Origin: Arachnopeziza araneosa
Taxonomy: Eukaryota > Ascomycota > Leotiomycetes > Helotiales > Arachnopezizaceae
Direction: 5' to 3'
Assembly: GCA_003988855.1 (NCBI GenBank)
Contig: QYAI01000038.1
Location: 123,847 to 187,846, forward strand
Length of the DNA: 64,000 bases
A program made the translations under genes and the position numbers. This document shows positions 1-9,802 of this stretch, piece by piece; position 1 is the stretch's first letter, and the number at the start of each line of letters is the position of its first letter. Under the pieces are notes generated by a model. It did not search any database. It saw only the letters and a program-made list of their open reading frames with translations, and was not told the DNA's origin.

Positions 1-1
1 G

Positions 2-727
2 GCTGATACGCATGGGTTCATTGCCATCTACCCTTCTTCAAGTCACGACAACAATTGCTGGGACGTCGCGTCCAACAAGTCGCTCACCCATGAAGGCGGA
101 GGTGATAGTAATGGTCTCGCAAACATGCTCAAATACACCATCTCAAAGTACGACGCCAACCCGAACAAGATTTTCGTCACCGGCTCGTCGTCCGGAGGGA
201 TGATGACAAATGTACTGGCAGCGATATACCCAGAACTAGTTAGTGAGTACAGCTCTCTCTCCATGAAAGCACTTTACACTGACCCCTCTCTAGCCGCAGG
301 TTCCGTCTACTCGGGTGTAGCAGCAGGCTGTCTCGCAGGCTCTCTAGGCTCGAGCCCGATGACCGCCGACCCTGCGTGTGCGAATGGGCAACACATCAAG
401 ACGTCGGCGCAATGGGTCGTGCAGGTCAAAACCATGTATCCTGGGTACAACGGTACTTACCCGAAGATGCAAACGTGGCATGGAACAGCCGATACTCTAG
501 TGCTGTATCCCAACTTGGGAGAGCAGATCAAGGAGTGGACAGGCTTACTGGGAGGTGCAAGTGGACCGTTGGCGTGGACAAAGAATAATACCAATACGCC
601 GCAGAGTGCCTATACACAGATGATCTATGGGGATGGTACTCTTTTCCAGGCGTATAGTGCTGTCGGCGTCGGCCATACGGTTCCAGTTCATCCAGCTGTT
701 GACTTGGCTTGGTTTGGGATCGCATAG
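2..727 (+). CDS. Acetylxylan esterase-like CE1 hydrolase, 5' truncated
   Basis: Secreted-type serine esterase of carbohydrate esterase family 1 (PHB-depolymerase-like), which typically removes acetyl groups from xylan. The window opens inside the gene, so the signal peptide and N-terminus are missing. The reading frame begins at base 2 and is interrupted by one 51-nt intron at 243-293 (GTGAGT donor, CTGAC branch, TAG acceptor). That length is a multiple of three, so the frame reads through the intron. Visible motifs are the nucleophile elbow GSSSGG, a GTAD segment with the likely acid, and VGVGHTVPV with the catalytic His near the C-terminus. The protein ends at DLAWFGIA shortly after the His, so there is no C-terminal cellulose-binding module. 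Feruloyl esterase is the main alternative specificity. Family is confident; substrate is inferred. Confidence 0.88.
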   Translation, partial: ADTHGFIAIYPSSSHDNNCWDVASNKSLTHEGGGDSNGLANMLKYTISKYDANPNKIFVTGSSSGGMMTNVLAAIYPELVSEYSSLSMKALYTDPSLAAGSVYSGVAAGCLAGSLGSSPMTADPACANGQHIKTSAQWVVQVKTMYPGYNGTYPKMQTWHGTADTLVLYPNLGEQIKEWTGLLGGASGPLAWTKNNTNTPQSAYTQMIYGDGTLFQAYSAVGVGHTVPVHPAVDLAWFGIA

Positions 728-1586
728 GAGGTGGCTGAGGTAGTTGGTATAGGGGACGTCTACTTCTGCCGTCACGTGACTGTGAAAATGCAAATCTCCA
801 TCGGGATTCTCAGATATATGAAGTTCAGGATCAAGGATAATCAATCTAAGCAGCCACCTTGACCGCGTCTCACGTGCAGTGCTGCGCCCCTATTCTATCG
901 AGGACGTTGGCGCCCAGCTAAGTTTATCCTGCTGCCAAAGCGCTCAGCCTCCAAGTAAAGAACGGCGCATTTCACCATGACCCAAGAATACTCGACGAGT
1001 GCCTATTAATCGAGCGTCAGCCCCAGATTAGCAGCAGATGCCCATGTCGGGTGCGGCGAATGCTCTCACATGGTTTGTTTGGCCCAGAGGTCGTGGTACC
1101 TGTTTCGAACCCACCGCGTTTCACATTGCTGCGCGCCGACGATTCGCCCACAGGTGCCTGGTTTGCGATCCCTATCGCCTCGAGAAAGATTATAATTACC
1201 ATCGCCCAGCAGCCCCGCCGGCTGCACATCCGCACACTGCGCACTGCACACACTGCACATCTCCCTCGAAACCGCGACCGATCTCTCTCCTCCCACAAAA
1301 CGACTTCTGCTGCTGACGGGCGATTCGCGATGTGCCGCATGATGGGTTGAGTGGCTGCCGGTCGCTGAAAGGTCTTTTCTGCGCCGTGGACCAGCAAAGG
1401 AAACATTGCATCGCCGCTCCCGACTCGCACCAAACATCGCTCGCGCTGGCGGTTTGGGGCTGTGAGGAGTTGCGTACGTTCGATTTTGTGCCAAGATTGG
1501 TCTTCGCTATCAATCATCGCATGCCCACTCCATAGATACCCCTCCGAGCTCGACTCGATCGCAACTCCATCTCCCACATCGCCATC
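728..1586. other. Intergenic region, promoter of the TVP38-like gene
   Basis: An 859-bp gap between two plus-strand genes. I see no coding sequence. A long minus-strand open frame that reaches into 1017-1586 is the antisense shadow of the GC-rich TVP38 gene. The gap contains two E-box sites (771-780 and 871-876), and C-rich sequence precedes the TVP38 start codon. Confidence 0.7.
771..780. promoter_or_regulatory. E-box palindrome GTCACGTGAC
   Basis: A perfect 10-bp palindrome containing the CACGTG core recognised by bHLH and Cbf1/CpcA-type factors in fungi. It lies 43 bp after the esterase stop codon and about 0.8 kb before TVP38, so its target is uncertain. A second CACGTG core sits at 871-876. 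Confidence 0.35.
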
Positions 1587-2600
1587 ATGGCGAGCACCGA
1601 CACTCCCAAATCCGCCACTATGGCATCCAAGATCCAGGCTTTCAAAGCCTCGTCCAAGAAAAACGCTGGTAAACTGTGGGCGAGATACAAGGCCCTTCCC
1701 CGGAGGAAGAAGATCATCTACACCTCTCTCTTCGTCTTCGTCCACATCGTTGGGATAACCCTCGCCGTGGTCGGCAAGAAACTCGAAGACAACCTCTCGC
1801 CACTCGCCGCTAAAATGGAGGCAACCCCCTACGCATGGCTCATCCTCTCCTCGCTGATCGCCGTCGTCAGCATCCCGCCGCTGTTCGGGCACGAGATCCT
1901 CGCCGTCGTCGCGGGCTACGTGTACGGGGCGCTGTACGGCTTCCTGATCCTGACCATCTCCAGCATCGTCGGCGAGAGCTTCGTCTACTTTGGCTTCCGC
2001 TACTGCTTCCGCGGGGCGCTGGACCGCTTCCGGGCCAAGCACGCCAACAACTACGGCGTGTTCGTGGCCGTCGTCGAGGATGGCGGCGTGCTCATGCTGT
2101 GGTTCATCCGCATGTCCGTCATCCCGCCGCACTTCTCGACGCCGCTGTTCAGCTCGCTCCGCACCATCACCTGGTGGAAGTGGATGGCGGCCAACATCCT
2201 CGCCAGTCCCGTCAAGTTCTTCCCACCCGTCTTCATCGGGACTTTGCTCCGGAATAAGAACAACAACAGCCCCATTGGGGACGTGGTGTTTGCGGTCAGC
2301 AGTCTGGTGACCGTGGGCGTGCTGTGGTATATCTGGAAGGCGTTCAAGGCCAAGAAGAGGGAGGAGAAGGAGAGATTGAAGCGGGAGCAGGAGACGGTGG
2401 AGGGAGAGAATGCTGTAAAGGAGGCGTCGAAAACCAGGACCGTAGAGGTCCCTGCCGAGGACGGCGTGGAGATGTCATCGATGAATCGGAGCGCGGAGGG
2501 AAGTGCAGGCATTCTCAACATGCCGCGAGGGTGGCTGTCATATACAGCACCGGAGTCGCCGAAACGAGCGCATTTTGAAGAACCGCAGACCTGGGTATAG
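1587..2600 (+). CDS. TVP38: Golgi membrane protein TVP38-like (DedA/VTT family)
   Basis: Intron-less 337-residue membrane protein of the SNARE-associated/VTT (DedA, TMEM41/64) family. Yeast Tvp38 is a late-Golgi vesicle protein. A lysine-rich N-terminal tail (about residues 14-45) precedes a first hydrophobic helix (46-65). The VTT core (about 80-215) carries the family-type stretches PPLFGHEILAVVAGYVYG and FIRMSVIPPHFSTPLFS. A further membrane helix (about 230-250) leads into a charged K/E-rich cytosolic tail. The ATG at 1587 is preceded by CACCGCCATC-type context and gives the family-typical N-terminus. The C-terminal 80 residues are low-complexity and probably disordered. A candidate AATAAA signal lies 13 bp after the stop. 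Confidence 0.88.
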   Translation: MASTDTPKSATMASKIQAFKASSKKNAGKLWARYKALPRRKKIIYTSLFVFVHIVGITLAVVGKKLEDNLSPLAAKMEATPYAWLILSSLIAVVSIPPLFGHEILAVVAGYVYGALYGFLILTISSIVGESFVYFGFRYCFRGALDRFRAKHANNYGVFVAVVEDGGVLMLWFIRMSVIPPHFSTPLFSSLRTITWWKWMAANILASPVKFFPPVFIGTLLRNKNNNSPIGDVVFAVSSLVTVGVLWYIWKAFKAKKREEKERLKREQETVEGENAVKEASKTRTVEVPAEDGVEMSSMNRSAEGSAGILNMPRGWLSYTAPESPKRAHFEEPQTWV

Positions 2601-2612
2601 AAACACCATAGA

Positions 2613-2618
2613 AATAAA
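2613..2618 (+). terminator. Candidate poly(A) signal of TVP38-like gene
   Basis: AATAAA 13 bp after the TVP38 stop codon, within T-rich sequence. Fungal polyadenylation signals are degenerate, so this is only suggestive. Confidence 0.35.
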
Positions 2619-3174
2619 TTTGTTTTCACCGTTCACCCACGATCCCATTGCGTAGCTGACCTTTAGATCAGTTCCTGCTTTGCCCAGCGCATAGATACCC
2701 CACCTCGTCGTAGCCGCTGAATCTCATTCCCCAGCCTAATTCCAATGATCCATTTCCTGACTTCCCTAATCACGAAATTTCGCTCTGATGTCAGACAGAT
2801 TCCGATCGAGCGATAATGCTCCGTTTATATGCCCATTCAACAGTGTATCTAACGTAGAACTCCTCGTCGTCAGCATCGTGCACCAGGCATTCGGTGTCCA
2901 TCAGCACATTTGACGTTGTCAAAGAAGTACACAAAAGAAACTTGCGTCAGTTCCGTAGATGTCAATATACCCACTGTGATGTTCGTCATGAGACCCTCCA
3001 TCACCTTGGCTACGCTCCGATTCCGACACCTGTATTCCGCTTTATCGAAATGCGTATTCGACAACCCATCTCCCGTGTGTTCTGCGTGAAATCACGGCAG
3101 GCATCGAGATCTTTCTGTAGGATGTTGCTGCTCTCTGACATGACTCTCTTGTCTCGCCTAGAATTAGGGTTTCT
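2619..3174. other. Convergent intergenic spacer
   Basis: Spacer between the 3' ends of the TVP38-like gene (plus) and the NLR gene (minus). Short open frames occur on both strands, but none has protein-like composition or a recognisable motif. Confidence 0.6.
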
Positions 3175-6100
3175 CTATTTTGGTTTCGTCGAGGTCGTGC
3201 TTGGTGATTTTTGTTGACCCTGCTCTATCATGGCATCCAGAAGACGAATATTTTTTTGCAAATCTTGACATTCTAGATGATCTTGACCATGTACGTTTTC
3301 ATATCCCATCAAGGCGCGTGAATACATGATCCTGGCCTGTGAAAGGTCGCCCCTTTTCTCACTGACTCGACCAAGACCCCAAAGTATGTCTCGTGTCTCG
3401 AAATGAGCTGCGGCACTGTCGATGCCAAATACCTTCTCGTATCCTCGCAGCGCCCGGTGGAACATCTCGTCAGCCTCGTTCAGCTTCGATTGCTTCAAAT
3501 GAAGCAGTCCTAAGTCTTGCACTATGGCAAGCGTCGTTGGATGCTCTAGACCAAATTTCTTCTCAGACTCTAGCAGTGCTGGCTTTAACATCTGCCCAGC
3601 ATCGGCAAGCTTTCCTTGGTCCAGATATACAGTGCCCAGGTTATGACTGATGAGTAACACCGGCAAGTGCATTGGATCCGACGTCTGCTCTTCTCCACGG
3701 TACGCCCGATACAACATCTCTTCGGCTTCAGCTAGTCTGCCTTGTTTTCTATACAGATTTCCCAAGTTATTGAATAGCGAGACCCTTTCTGCGTCTTCTG
3801 CACCTGACTCTGGGTCCGCATCTTGCAACGCCCGCAAGTACATCTTCTCAGCCTCCGCTCGCTGGCCTAACTTGTTGTAGAGGACCCCTAGAGAAACACA
3901 TACATCAAGTGTTACAATATTCTCTGCACCTAACGCTGTCTCGCTCTCTTGTAACGCTTTCTGGAGCATCTTCTCAGCTTCGGCTTTTCTACCTTGCTCT
4001 GAGCAAAGATCTCCTAGGACTCGAAGACAGGACAAATATAAATCATTGTCTAAATGTTTCTGATTCCCTGATAAATAGCTCCAGTGCTGTAAAAGTTGTG
4101 TTAGATGTGGTAAAAGTCGGCGTCGTATCGCTACAACATCTTTCGCAGTATTTTCAGGAGCATTAAGACCTATTGAAACAATTGCTATCTCCAATAATCC
4201 ATCATATCTGCTCTTATTGATCGATTTTTGGATCCAGTCATGAACTACTGCGTGCATTGAGTAGGTGTCGCTATTTTCATTCCGCTCAATAAGCGAGAAA
4301 TTCGATAAAATACTGATTGTTTCTAGAAACTTGATCTCGGATTCCGTGATCTGTTGAAGCCAATCAGGTACATAATCTTCCTGATCGGGCCACTGTAACA
4401 ACTCAAACCAAAGCTCTTGATTATCCAGATAACCCCACAGTCTTAGTAGCTTTGCGGCCCCTGGATTTCGGCGCTCTACCTCATCGAACGATATTTGCCA
4501 CGTCGTTACGATGGTCCGTTCAGGATAGTCACCACGTTGCTTCATTTGTGTGTGCAGCTCATCCCATGATTCGGTGTATAATTCAAGATACTTCACTATC
4601 GTGGTTTTGGAGATATACGAGCCGGCGAAGACCAATGCTAGAGGAAGGCGGCCTAGTCGTTTGACGAGGGCAATTGCATCTAGAAGATGTTATTTAGAGA
4701 AACATGATTCACAAAATGGAATCAGTGGCGCTATCATAGAGAACATAGCGTGGAATGCTAACCTGGATCCCAATCCTCAATCTCTGGCGTATCTTTCGAG
4801 ACGGCCTGTTTGCCATTGAGTCTCAAACTGCGTCTCGTATTTTTTTCAAGGATTTTGAGGCCGTCAAGAATGCTAACTCTTCCTAAAGCTATCGAACTTC
4901 CAAGAGATGTAAGGCGCTCCAGACGAGTAGTGATGATGATCGATCCGAAATCGCTTTTGGGGAAGTAATCTGTAATATCATAGGATGGGTTCTCAGAACT
5001 CTGATCAGGGTCTTCTTCATAGGACGTCTGGTCAATATTGTCAAAAACCAGAAGCCACTCTGTATTGCCTTTGATAGTGAACCATTTTAGGGTCTCTTGT
5101 GCCATCCTCTTAGATTCCTCGAGGTTCGTTATCTTCTGCGTATCGACATCTGATTTTGAACCGTTTGTCGTAATACGCGAAGCAATCATCAGCAGGCTTT
5201 GAAGTAGTAACTCCTCTGTCTTTCCGTTTATCCAAAAGAAGGAAGTGTACATATTCTTGTGCTGCCTAGCGTATTCGACCGCTAACTGGGTCTTGCCGAT
5301 ACCCCCCAATCCATGAAGAATACATATCAAACGGCGGTCTCGTACTTTTGTAGGTGTTAATCGCGATTCAATCATGTCCAAGTCTGAATGTCTCCCAATA
5401 AAATTGCTTGTTGTAGGCACACCAGTCAGGTCAAAATCAATCTCGAATTTTGGATTTAGGTTCGGATCATGGGCTGCGACTTAATCACAATTTAGTACTC
5501 TTCAAATACACAGCATTTATATTTCACACGGAAGGAGATATATCATGAAAAACTCACTAGCATCCATACTCCTCTCAGCTAGCCAATTTTCTCGTACCTT
5601 CGAAGGAGCTTTATCCACCATCAGCTTCAGATGACCAGCTATCTTCTTGAAATCATTACTCTGTGTCGCGAATTTGACTATGCTGTTGTGATTGCCCATA
5701 ACAGCAATCGATTCCGCATTAACTTGACCTGGAACAACAGCAGAGGATTTTGGAACTACCATCATTGTGGCACCCAAAGCTAACGGGGTGGGTTGGGTCT
5801 CGTAAACAAATTTCGTCTCGAAATCGCCACTAATAGAGTTATATTGGCCAAGCTGTTGGTTCAGAAGTTCAGACTCTTTTTCGAGGATGTTCAAAAGTTT
5901 ATCGTTGGTTTTGACAAATATCGAGGCCACGTTGACGAGTCTCTTGCCCCATTTAATTCCCTCGCCCCCTTAGCCATCAAATTAGCATTGAATAAGCTAG
6001 AAATGAGAAGAGGCTTAAGAGCTGTTTCATAAGCAGGTACACTAGCAGATGCAAGTATCTCTCTCCTAAAACAGCTTCTCACCTCAGAGCAGAGAAAGAG

Positions 6101-6904
6101 AACAGTAGCACTTTCGGATGAGGGTAAACTAACCTTGATGAGGAGTACCCATGAACATGATACCGTATGTAGACGTCTTGATAGACTTGAGCTCAAACAA
6201 ATGATTTGGTCGCGCAGAATTTGAGTGAATAAGAGCCTGCTATTATTAAGCTTTATAAGTTGATAATAAAGACATAATTACACTCTTAAGAACAATTCCC
6301 CCAAGGCTATGGGCCACGAAAATGATTGGCCGTTCGTGAGTCTGACATAAATGTTAACATTGTCGAAGGTAGGTTAGGAATAATAGTAACCCTACGTGAT
6401 CATTTCTTCTATAGAGGTTTAGATCCGACACAAGACTCTGAGCATGGTCGTAGAGATACATGGCTGATAACCCTTCTGTGTTTTGTGTATTAGCATCATA
6501 ACCCCAGCTCATTATCCTAGCATTCGGGATGATGGCTGGTAGCATATCCGCATCCCGAAGCCAGTTTACATTGTTCTTCGCCGTCCAAGCCTTTTCTCGG
6601 TGACCATTAAGGCCATGTATGGCAACAATACTAAGTGAAGGCGAAAATTAGGTCTTGTTCCCTAATTAAGAACTGTTTGTGAGATATACTCCACTGTCGG
6701 GTCTACCCCCTCGACCCAAACATCCACGCCGAATGCGCTGTCATCTGAAGTGATATCGGCTGCGGCATCAATATCTTCAGAGCCTAAAGCGGATAAACTT
6801 GAAGGACCAGCTTGCGTTGAAGAAGCAACAGCAACCTCATTTGCTGCAGCCTCGCCGAATTTCTTCCCAAAGAGCTTTCTTTTGAGAAAGTCGCGCCGAC
6901 CCAT
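3175..6904 (-). CDS. NLR: SesB-like esterase + NB-ARC + TPR repeats
   Basis: STAND/NLR protein of 1081 residues. Seven exons on the minus strand: 6904-6690, 6630-6396, 6341-6282, 6236-6134, 5968-5558, 5479-4763, 4679-3175; all junctions keep frame. Residues about 73-320 form an alpha/beta-hydrolase (SesB/DUF676-like) domain with IVAIHGLNGH, nucleophile elbow VAHSLGG (Ser162), GTPHQG and NHNSIVKF (likely catalytic His298). The NB-ARC module has P-loop GLGGIGKT (398-405), Walker B WLLVFDNID, IIITTR and RLPLAL (591-596). A winged-helix-like region follows, then kinesin-light-chain-type TPRs (about 760-1060) whose units are diverged. Family members act in fungal allorecognition or cell death: ligand sensing by TPRs, oligomerisation by NB-ARC, effector by the esterase. 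The ATG at 6904 was chosen because the upstream frame lacks another ATG. The 165-nt fourth intron is the longest but joins HQG to GEGIKWGK as expected. Function is inferred from architecture. Confidence 0.87.
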
Positions 6905-7847
6905 GATTGGGAAATGGAAACACAAGGATCATGTAATGCAATGCGATACGACAGTCTCTTCAAACAGTGCGTTAAACCATTGAAGACTACCGGATAGATG
7001 GTTAGAAAGGTGGCAAGGCTCCGTCAGGAGGGTGGGACGATTTGACGTAGCAGGGATCTTACCTACCATCCGCCACGCACGTGACATCCAGCATTCACTG
7101 CTGACTCCACCTTCTTTTTACAAGCTTTTAAGATATGGGGAGTATTGAATAGACTGATTCGATGAGAATGAACTATTATTAAGATGAATAATATGCTGAT
7201 CTTGTTTTAGAAGACGATTGGCTATCTGCGGCTGGTCCTCCTTGGGAGAGACGTTAGGTAGATAAAGTAGAATTCGACATTACATAGCAAACTGATTTTC
7301 TTGAACACCGCCGATCTTGGGAATTATGATCTAGATATAAAGTTAGGTTATAGGCAAGCGCTTGACCCGCTTGGAACGAAGATGTAAATACAGCGCGAAT
7401 CAGTGCAGCGCGCGAGGAAGCTGAAATTTAAAGGATGGGAGGAATGGAAATTCACAGTAACGAACTTCTACAGGCTGTAAGTAAGCGAAGAGTTATCCAC
7501 CTTTTAGCTACAAAGGTGTCTTGTAGGCTTTTGGGCTCAGGTTCCAAATCAGCCAGCTGATATTCGCTTGGCGAGAGTTCCTTTGAATCCAAGTGCACTT
7601 GAAAATGCACAATTTTTCAAGGTATAAAGACAAGGTATTTTAAGGGCTATTTTCAGGACCTTTGATTTGAAATTTGATCGCGAAGTCTTGGAAGTATGAT
7701 GAATCTGAATTTCAGATCTCATCGACGGCTATTACATTCTATGCAGTACAGTCTCCTCCAATTCGTCAGTCATAAATTCTTCAAGAATTAACTTCAGTTG
7801 CCTGATTCCCTGGATTTTTGAGTTTACGAATTCCTTTTCAATCTCAA
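6905..7847. other. Intergenic region, NLR promoter side
   Basis: A 943-bp AT-leaning gap upstream of the minus-strand NLR and downstream of the GPI-protein gene. It has no convincing coding sequence. A CACGTGAC box (7078-7085) lies about 175 bp before the NLR start. Confidence 0.6.
7078..7085. promoter_or_regulatory. E-box CACGTGAC upstream of the NLR
   Basis: CACGTG core with AC extension, 174 bp upstream of the NLR start codon. Similar cores lie upstream of the HET gene (9478) and the HET-NLR gene (61273). A regulatory role is inferred, not shown. Confidence 0.3.
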
Positions 7848-8832
7848 TCAAACACCAAATACAGCGCCGGCAACGGCACCAGCAATAAGAAACACGGGAG
7901 CCACTGTCCGCTGAGCCATATTTGGAGTAGTTCCAGTCTTCACAGTTCCAGTTGCGCTCCCCAAAATACTTGAAGAAGTAGTCGAGGAACTAGCCGAAGA
8001 AGCAGTTGAAGAAGTAATTGAAGCAATATTTCCCGTCGATTGAGAGGCTAGCCCCGATACCGGTCCTGTTGCAGATGCAGATGCAGAAGCTGGAGCTGTC
8101 CCTGAACCCACAACCACCAAAGTAGCATTATATATTCCATCGAAAGGTGGTGATTTTGTATTGGGAATCTGGTAAGTAATTTCTGAGCTCAGGCTGTGTG
8201 TGTAAATATGCTCCGTCCATGTTACGGAACAAGTCCCTGTGGTGGGTTGAGGTGAACCTGTCAATTGGCAAGCGGTCTTGGAGTAGCTATGCTTCTGATG
8301 AGTTTAACGCTGAATGAATGGAGATGAACACTTACATTTGGTCATCGTTAAACAGCAGTTCATATGCTAATAACTGTGAGATATAGTAACATACTCAACT
8401 GATGCACAATCAACTTACTGCTGGGACCGGTGATCAACGTGAATGGTGGAAGGTTCTGCGCGAGACAGGGTGTTGAAGTCACGATTGGACATCCGAGATT
8501 GTATGTTGTTTTGTCATTAGACTTCATAAGGATTAGTATTATGTACGTATCAACAGCCAGAGCTACTCACAACGCCTACAACTGTGGCCGCATATTGGTC
8601 AAAATCGGCATCATGTCTATATATATCACCAACGTAGGCAAAGGTCTGCGTAAAATGATCAGCTAACCTCCTTATTTAGACAGGTCACTCTCCATGCGGT
8701 TCAAAATTATTCTTCATGCGACTGAGAACTCTCTCATGGAAGATATGGAAGACGTACCACATTCGTCTGAGCGACAGCGAGTGAGATACTGCTGAGTTGC
8801 GCCAAAATCAAGAACTTGCTGCAAAGCACCAT
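7848..8832 (-). CDS. GPI-anchored serine-rich secreted protein
   Basis: Predicted 240-residue cell-surface protein in five exons: 8832-8758, 8645-8571, 8521-8419, 8366-8336, 8286-7848; frame is kept throughout. Exon 1 encodes a signal peptide (hydrophobic core followed by AVAQ). The middle (about 26-130) has scattered cysteines (GCP, TPCL, TACQ, GTCS), giving a small extracellular domain probably held by disulfides. Residues about 150-215 are a Ser/Thr/Ala-rich stalk of the kind that is heavily O-glycosylated. The C-terminus is a hydrophobic tail with no charge after it, typical of GPI-anchor attachment. It resembles a broad family of uncharacterised ascomycete GPI proteins with a TTYxLGCP motif. 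The very short exon 4 (31 nt) is the least certain part. The gene is divergent from the HET gene. Confidence 0.75.
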
Positions 8833-9802
8833 TCTGTTTTATGTGGGAGCTGGGAAACTGTATGAAGATCCATAATTGGGATTTCTCGTAATTTTGTTAG
8901 AATAAAATGAGCCAGAGGGTCCCTGTAAACTTAGCTTAGCACTAAGAGTACACTTTGCGGCGCAGCGCTTTAGGCGATATTACCAGCATGAGTCACAAGG
9001 GTGTAAATAACCTTTTATCGAGATCTCGGATCACAGAGAGGACGTTGAAACACTGGATGTTCATTGGGAAGGTGCCTGTATTAGCTTTTAAAGCAAGTGC
9101 CAGGTAGGACTTCAGCTCTCGGATAGTGAAGAGTAGACGCTACGGGGGTGGTTAAATTTGGTCATGTGACTTGAGGCTCTTGTGAGATAGGATATTGATG
9201 CGTGCATTGTATTTTCATTTAAAACGCTAGTATCAGGAAAAATATATTGCGCTGACTTTACCGAGGGTAACGAAAAGAGACCCACGTTGTTAACCAGGAG
9301 GTTAGACATAGAAGGCTTAAGATATTACACTCTCTACCTAGGTAACTCGCAGTAATGCCTACGACACGGACTGACACTCTTTGATTCACATTTTTTCTTG
9401 CAAGATTTGTCTCGCTAATTTTGATAGCCTTCTCAACACTACTACCAGGATGGGAATGTTCAGGTTCGTTCTTCTAGCACGTGACATGTCACAGGACCTT
9501 CAGGACGTTCCTGCTGAGAACAGCGGCTACTTCCTCTTCTAGAAGCATCAACGTTTAGTCTTTTTGATGCTTCAACAAAATTCACTACTCAATCTTATGG
9601 ATTTGCATACGAGGTAGCTACATCTGATCTATATGAATGCGAAGCGGTGTCATCCTCGCCTGGGCCAATCTGTTTCATCTCAAAGCCGAATCTACGTTGC
9701 GAGATATCAGGAATCGAATTCTCAGTTGAGTCATCCCGCAGCAAACTGAATAATAGTCGATTACATTGATTAGAATTTAGATTTCTGATCAACCTTCACA
9801 AG
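8833..9802. other. Divergent promoter region
   Basis: A 970-bp gap between divergent genes (GPI protein on minus, HET gene on plus). No convincing gene. A minus-strand frame at 9112-9309 resembles an SDR NNVG motif only superficially. The region contains the nested palindromes at 9478-9492. Confidence 0.55.
9478..9492. promoter_or_regulatory. Overlapping palindromes CACGTGAC / GTGACATGTCAC
   Basis: An E-box (9478-9485) overlaps a perfect 12-bp palindrome GTGACATGTCAC (9481-9492), 311 bp before the HET gene start. The symmetric structure suggests a dimeric transcription-factor site. Which of the two divergent genes it would control is unknown. Confidence 0.35.

Noticed and set aside
1017..2132. 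371-codon minus-strand open frame
   Set aside because: It is the antisense of the TVP38-like gene; its D/E/V/H-rich composition reflects GC-rich third positions of the real gene.
9112..9309. Minus-strand frame with LVNNVG, like an SDR fragment
   Set aside because: Only five or six residues match an SDR motif; no cofactor loop or catalytic YxxxK nearby.
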